A stretch of DNA of 64,000 nucleotides from Symbioplanes lichenis (GTDB lineage Bacteria; Actinomycetota; Actinomycetes; Mycobacteriales; Micromonosporaceae), in assembly GCF_030709675.1 (NCBI RefSeq), contig NZ_JAUZQD010000008.1, forward strand, positions 355,397 to 419,396, read 5' to 3'. The notes below the pieces were generated by a model. It did no database searches. It was not told the DNA's origin and saw only the letters and a list, made by a program, of their open reading frames with translations. The translations under genes were made by a program, and so were the position numbers. Of this stretch, positions 61,009 through 64,000 are shown one piece after another; position 1 is the first letter of the stretch; each line of letters begins with the position of its first letter.

Positions 61009-61923
61009 ATGAAGCACGGCAGGTACCCGTTCATCATCGGCTTCCTGATCGTGCCGGTGGCGATCTACGCGACGTTCGTGGTGTATCCCTACATCCAGGC
61101 CTTCAACCTGTCCTTCACGAACTGGCGCGGTTTCTCCCCGACGTTCGACTACATCGGGTTCGACAACTTCACGAAGCTGTTCCAGGACACGACGTTCTGG
61201 AAGGCCATCCAGCACCACGCGGTCCTGCTGATAGCGATGCCGCTGCTCACCATCGCCATCGCGCTCTTCTTCGCCTTCCTGCTCAACGTGGGCGGCGGCA
61301 GCAAGGGCGGGCTGATGACGGGCGTACGCGGCTCGAAGTTCTACCGCGTCATCTTCTTCTTCCCGCAGCTGCTCGCCCTGGCGCTGGTCGCGGTCATCTT
61401 CAGCCGCGTCTACTCCCCGGACGAGAGCGGCCTCATCAACGGCCTGCTCCAGCAGGTCGGGGTCAACGACCCGGTGCTGTTCCTCGCCGACAAGAACCTG
61501 GCCCTCTGGTCCATCATCGCCGTGCTGGTCTGGCAGGCGGTCGGCTTCTACGTCGTGCTCTTCTCGGCCGGCATGGGCTCCATCCCGACCGAGATCTACG
61601 AAGCGGCGGCGCTCGACGGCGCCACCCGGGGCACCCTCTTCTTCAAGGTGACGCTGCCGCTGCTGTGGAACACCCTCCAGGTCGCCTGGGTCTATCTGGG
61701 CATCGCCGCCTTCGACGCCTTCGCGCTGGTCAACGTCATGTCCGTCGACCGCGGCGGCCCCGACGGCGCCACCACGGTGCTCGGCCTGGAGATCTTCCGC
61801 AACATGCAGGACTACGGCCAGTACGGCTACGCCTCGGCCATGGGCGTCGTGCTGTTCTTCCTGACCCTCACGTTCGCGGCGCTGACCCTGCGGGTCACCC
61901 GGCGCGACACCGTCGAGCTCTGA
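61009..61923 (+). CDS. ngcF: Sugar ABC transporter permease, NgcF-like
   Basis: 304 residues, six helices, starting FIIGFLIVPVAIYATFVVYPYI. EAA loop EAAALDGATRGTLFFKVTLP contacts the ATPase. First permease of the pair with the gene that follows after 16 bp. Likely imports GlcNAc or chitobiose together with the upstream binding protein. Confidence 0.85.
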   Translation: MKHGRYPFIIGFLIVPVAIYATFVVYPYIQAFNLSFTNWRGFSPTFDYIGFDNFTKLFQDTTFWKAIQHHAVLLIAMPLLTIAIALFFAFLLNVGGGSKGGLMTGVRGSKFYRVIFFFPQLLALALVAVIFSRVYSPDESGLINGLLQQVGVNDPVLFLADKNLALWSIIAVLVWQAVGFYVVLFSAGMGSIPTEIYEAAALDGATRGTLFFKVTLPLLWNTLQVAWVYLGIAAFDAFALVNVMSVDRGGPDGATTVLGLEIFRNMQDYGQYGYASAMGVVLFFLTLTFAALTLRVTRRDTVEL

Positions 61924-61939
61924 TCCGGGAGCGTCCACC

Positions 61940-62872
61940 ATGACCAACGTTTCGACCGACGTGACCGCCCCGCCGCCGGGGACCGTCGACTATCCCGGCC
62001 CCCGCAAGAGCGCCGGCGTGAACCCCGACAAGCGCGACGGCAAGCTCTTCAGCGGCTTCGCCCACATCGCCCTGGCCATCTGGGGCATCCTCGTGATCGC
62101 CCCGCTGATCTGGGTGATCCTGGCGTCCTTCAAGAGCAACACCGAGATCTTCACGCACGCCCCGTTCAGCCTGCCGAGCAAGATCTCCTTCGAGACCTAC
62201 AAGACGGCGTGGACCGAGGCGCACATCGGGCGCTACTTCCTCAACAGCGTCTTCGTGGTCGCGTTGAGCACGACCGGCACGATGATCTTCGGCTCGATGG
62301 CCGCGTACGTGCTCGCCCGCTACAAGTTCTGGGGCGACCGCGCGATCTACTACCTGTTCGTCTCGGGCATGGCGTTCCCGGTCTTCATGGCGATCGTGCC
62401 GCTCTACCTGATCCTGCGGAACCTGCACCTGCTGAACTCGTTCACCGGCCTGATCCTGGTCTACATCGCGTACTCGCTGCCGTTCACGATCTTCTTCATG
62501 ACGGCCTTCTTCAAGACGCTGCCGAACACCGTGGCCGAGGCCGCCGTCGTCGACGGCGCCTCCCACACCCGGCTGTTCTTCCAGGTCATGCTGCCGATGG
62601 CCAAGTCCGGCCTGATCAGCATCACGATCTTCAACATCGTCGGCCAGTGGAACCAGTACCTGCTGCCGGTGGCCATCATGCAGGGCTCCGGCGCCGACTC
62701 GAAGTGGGTCCTCACCCAGGGCATCGCCAACATCTCGGTGTCCGCCGGCTACCAGGCCAACTGGGCGGCCCTCTTCGCGGCGCTCACGCTGTCCATCCTC
62801 CCGATGATCATCGTGTACGCCTTCTTCCAGCGCCAGATCCAGTCCGGCCTCACCGCCGGCGCGACGAAGTAG
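61940..62872 (+). CDS. ngcG: Sugar ABC transporter permease, NgcG-like
   Basis: 310 residues. A ~35-residue cytoplasmic extension precedes six helices (HIALAIWGILVIAPLIWVIL first). EAA motif EAAVVDGASHTRLFFQVMLP. Second permease subunit of the amino-sugar importer; last gene of the operon, followed by a hairpin terminator. Confidence 0.85.
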   Translation: MTNVSTDVTAPPPGTVDYPGPRKSAGVNPDKRDGKLFSGFAHIALAIWGILVIAPLIWVILASFKSNTEIFTHAPFSLPSKISFETYKTAWTEAHIGRYFLNSVFVVALSTTGTMIFGSMAAYVLARYKFWGDRAIYYLFVSGMAFPVFMAIVPLYLILRNLHLLNSFTGLILVYIAYSLPFTIFFMTAFFKTLPNTVAEAAVVDGASHTRLFFQVMLPMAKSGLISITIFNIVGQWNQYLLPVAIMQGSGADSKWVLTQGIANISVSAGYQANWAALFAALTLSILPMIIVYAFFQRQIQSGLTAGATK

Positions 62873-62879
62873 CTCCTTC

Positions 62880-62910
62880 GATGCCGCTCCCCGCTCGGGG
62901 GAGCGGCATC
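62880..62910. terminator. Shared terminator of the sugar-transport operon and the protease gene
   Basis: GATGCCGCTCCCC (62880-62892) pairs with GGGGAGCGGCATC (62898-62910), 13-bp perfect stem. It lies 7 bp after the permease stop and 6 bp before the convergent protease stop, so it may serve both. Confidence 0.85.
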
Positions 62911-62916
62911 GCCTCG

Positions 62917-63750
62917 TCAGAGCCCGCCCACGTGGGCCCTCAGGAAGTGCCACGCGGCGCTCCGCCGGTCGACCCGGTTGTAGAGCCCCACCCAGGTCGC
63001 CGACACCTTCCCGCCCCGGCAGGTGGTCCGGTCGAAGGACCCACCCGTCACCGCGAACAGCGTCGGTACGCCCGCGCTCCACTCCAGCGTCGGGCCGCCA
63101 CTGTCACCCCGGGCCGTACCGCCGTTGACCGACGTCACATAGGTCACCTGCCCGGGCAGCCGGCACGGCGCCTGGAGGCTGCGCGGACTCGCGACCTTCA
63201 CCTCAGCCACGCGGGGCAGACTCTGGCGGTCGCCGCGGCCGTCGGCGGTCTCCCCGAAGCCGTACACGTAGGCGTTGGTCCCCGCCGGGATCGGTGCGGC
63301 GCCGATGCGTACCGGCGTGACGCCCGCGACCGGCTTGCTCAGCTTGAGCAGCGCGATGTCCCCGACCCCGCTCCGCTCGTCGTAGCCGTCGAGCCGCCAC
63401 ACCTCCGACGCCGTCCGGCTCTGCGCGGCATTGCGCGCCGACGTGTTCACGTACACCGTGATCTTGCTTGCCCTGTACGGCCGGCCCTGCTTCTCACCCT
63501 TGTTGGTGCAATGCTGCGCCGTCACCACCCACCGGTCGGCGATCAATGTCCCGGTGCAGTTGACCCCGGGGTCACGCCAGCCGTCCTTCGCAGCGAGGCG
63601 CACCACCGCGGGGGCCAGCGACTTGCCCCGCTTCGACCCGGCGAACCCGCCGACGATCGCCCCGGCCGGCGTGGCCGTGGCGACGACGCAGGCTGATCCC
63701 AGGAGTGCTGACCCCAGAGCGGCTCCCGCCACCTTGCGAAACTTGCTCAT
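62917..63750 (-). CDS. Secreted trypsin-like serine protease
   Basis: 277 residues. A signal peptide (KVAGAALGSALLGSACVVA) runs directly into IVGG at residue 32, so cleavage after TPAGA would release an already mature chymotrypsin-fold N-terminus without a propeptide. Catalytic His in VTAQHC, Asp in VGDIALLKL, Ser in RGDSGGPTLEW. Two Cys pairs visible (NCTG/QHC and later PCRLPG/TCRGG). GTG/ATG start at 63750 with GGAAAGG upstream. Confidence 0.92.
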   Translation of the reverse strand: MSKFRKVAGAALGSALLGSACVVATATPAGAIVGGFAGSKRGKSLAPAVVRLAAKDGWRDPGVNCTGTLIADRWVVTAQHCTNKGEKQGRPYRASKITVYVNTSARNAAQSRTASEVWRLDGYDERSGVGDIALLKLSKPVAGVTPVRIGAAPIPAGTNAYVYGFGETADGRGDRQSLPRVAEVKVASPRSLQAPCRLPGQVTYVTSVNGGTARGDSGGPTLEWSAGVPTLFAVTGGSFDRTTCRGGKVSATWVGLYNRVDRRSAAWHFLRAHVGGL

Positions 63751-64000
63751 AGCCACCTTTCCTGGAGCATCCCGTGCTTCCCGGGAAAGACGCTAGGAGA
63801 GTCCGAGCCGGTGGACATCGCCCGTTCCACGGCGTCCGTCACGCCACTCCGGCGACCCCGATCGGTGGTGCCGGCAGCTTGCCAGTCGCCGCCGCGGTCG
63901 TCTTCGGACAAACGGGCGGTCAGGAGGGCTCGGGCGCCGGCTCGGGTCGCGGGAGAAGAGGCGCAGCGTGATCTCGTAGCTCGCCGGCGCGCCCCTGCCC
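63751..64000. other. Right edge, no supported gene
   Basis: 250 bp upstream of the protease gene. On the minus strand a frame open to the window edge ends at 63793 and starts ASYEITLRLFSRDPSRRP, which could be the tail of a gene outside the window, but it turns basic and low-complexity. Protease promoter expected here; not resolved. Confidence 0.4.

Noticed and set aside
63793..64000. Tail of a minus-strand gene entering from the right edge
   Set aside because: A short stretch looks protein-like but the rest is basic low-complexity; cannot be supported without the flanking sequence.

Overview
The window is about 72% GC with GTG and TTG starts and short Shine-Dalgarno sites, and it carries MoxR-DUF58-VWA, MabA-InhA type fatty-acid genes, a coproporphyrin-type ferrochelatase, DUF3097 and a MurL/MurD2 pair. 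Together these point to an actinomycete, most likely Micromonosporaceae (Actinoplanes/Micromonospora type). That placement is inferred from family knowledge, not from a database search.

Layout. 1-2276 (minus): the edge of a likely natural-product cluster, with a flavin-dependent halogenase (cut by the window edge and frameshifted) coupled to a luciferase-like flavin monooxygenase. 2467-9769: housekeeping genes (membrane protein, Xaa-Pro aminopeptidase, Cu/Zn-SOD lipoprotein, PfkB sugar kinase, hotdog thioesterase, two coupled PH-domain membrane proteins, a small zinc protein). 10138-14024: moxR-DUF58-VWA operon. 14352-20606 (minus): a 28-residue membrane peptide, an acyltransferase coupled to a DUF1023 hydrolase, and a NarL-type two-component system. 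20884-22696: fabG and inhA. 23326-30690: a 2454-residue LPxTG surface protein with DUF11-like repeats. 30753-33129: ferrochelatase, a HAD phosphatase and a frameshifted GNAT gene. 34123-43362: TetR/MMPL exporter pair, second TetR, PIG-L deacetylase, hydrolase, NUDIX, DUF3097, and an orphan receiver plus HPt pair. 43334-52120: serine hydrolase, NfeD-SPFH pair, SDR/TetR, RibD-like reductase, SpoU methyltransferase, GNAT, MalY-like aminotransferase. 52331-55276: a flavohaemoglobin-like protein without the haem-binding histidine. 55437-58161: divergent murL and murD2, an alternative route to the D-Glu of peptidoglycan. 58500-62872: RpiR regulator and an NgcEFG-type amino-sugar ABC transporter. 62917-63750: secreted trypsin-like protease.

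Two themes run across the window. First, the order moxR, DUF58, VWA, fabG, inhA, hemH, nfeD, SPFH matches, from general knowledge, the Rv1479-Rv1488 region of Mycobacterium tuberculosis, here expanded by inserted blocks (acyltransferase/hydrolase/two-component genes, the giant surface protein, the exporter region). Second, tandem repeats of 18-98 bp occur at many gene ends and inside several genes. Several arrays are duplications of a gene's own 3' end including the stop codon (clearest at 34123 and 38343), and others add low-complexity inserts to otherwise conserved enzymes (histidine kinase, aminotransferase, acyltransferase, PH protein).
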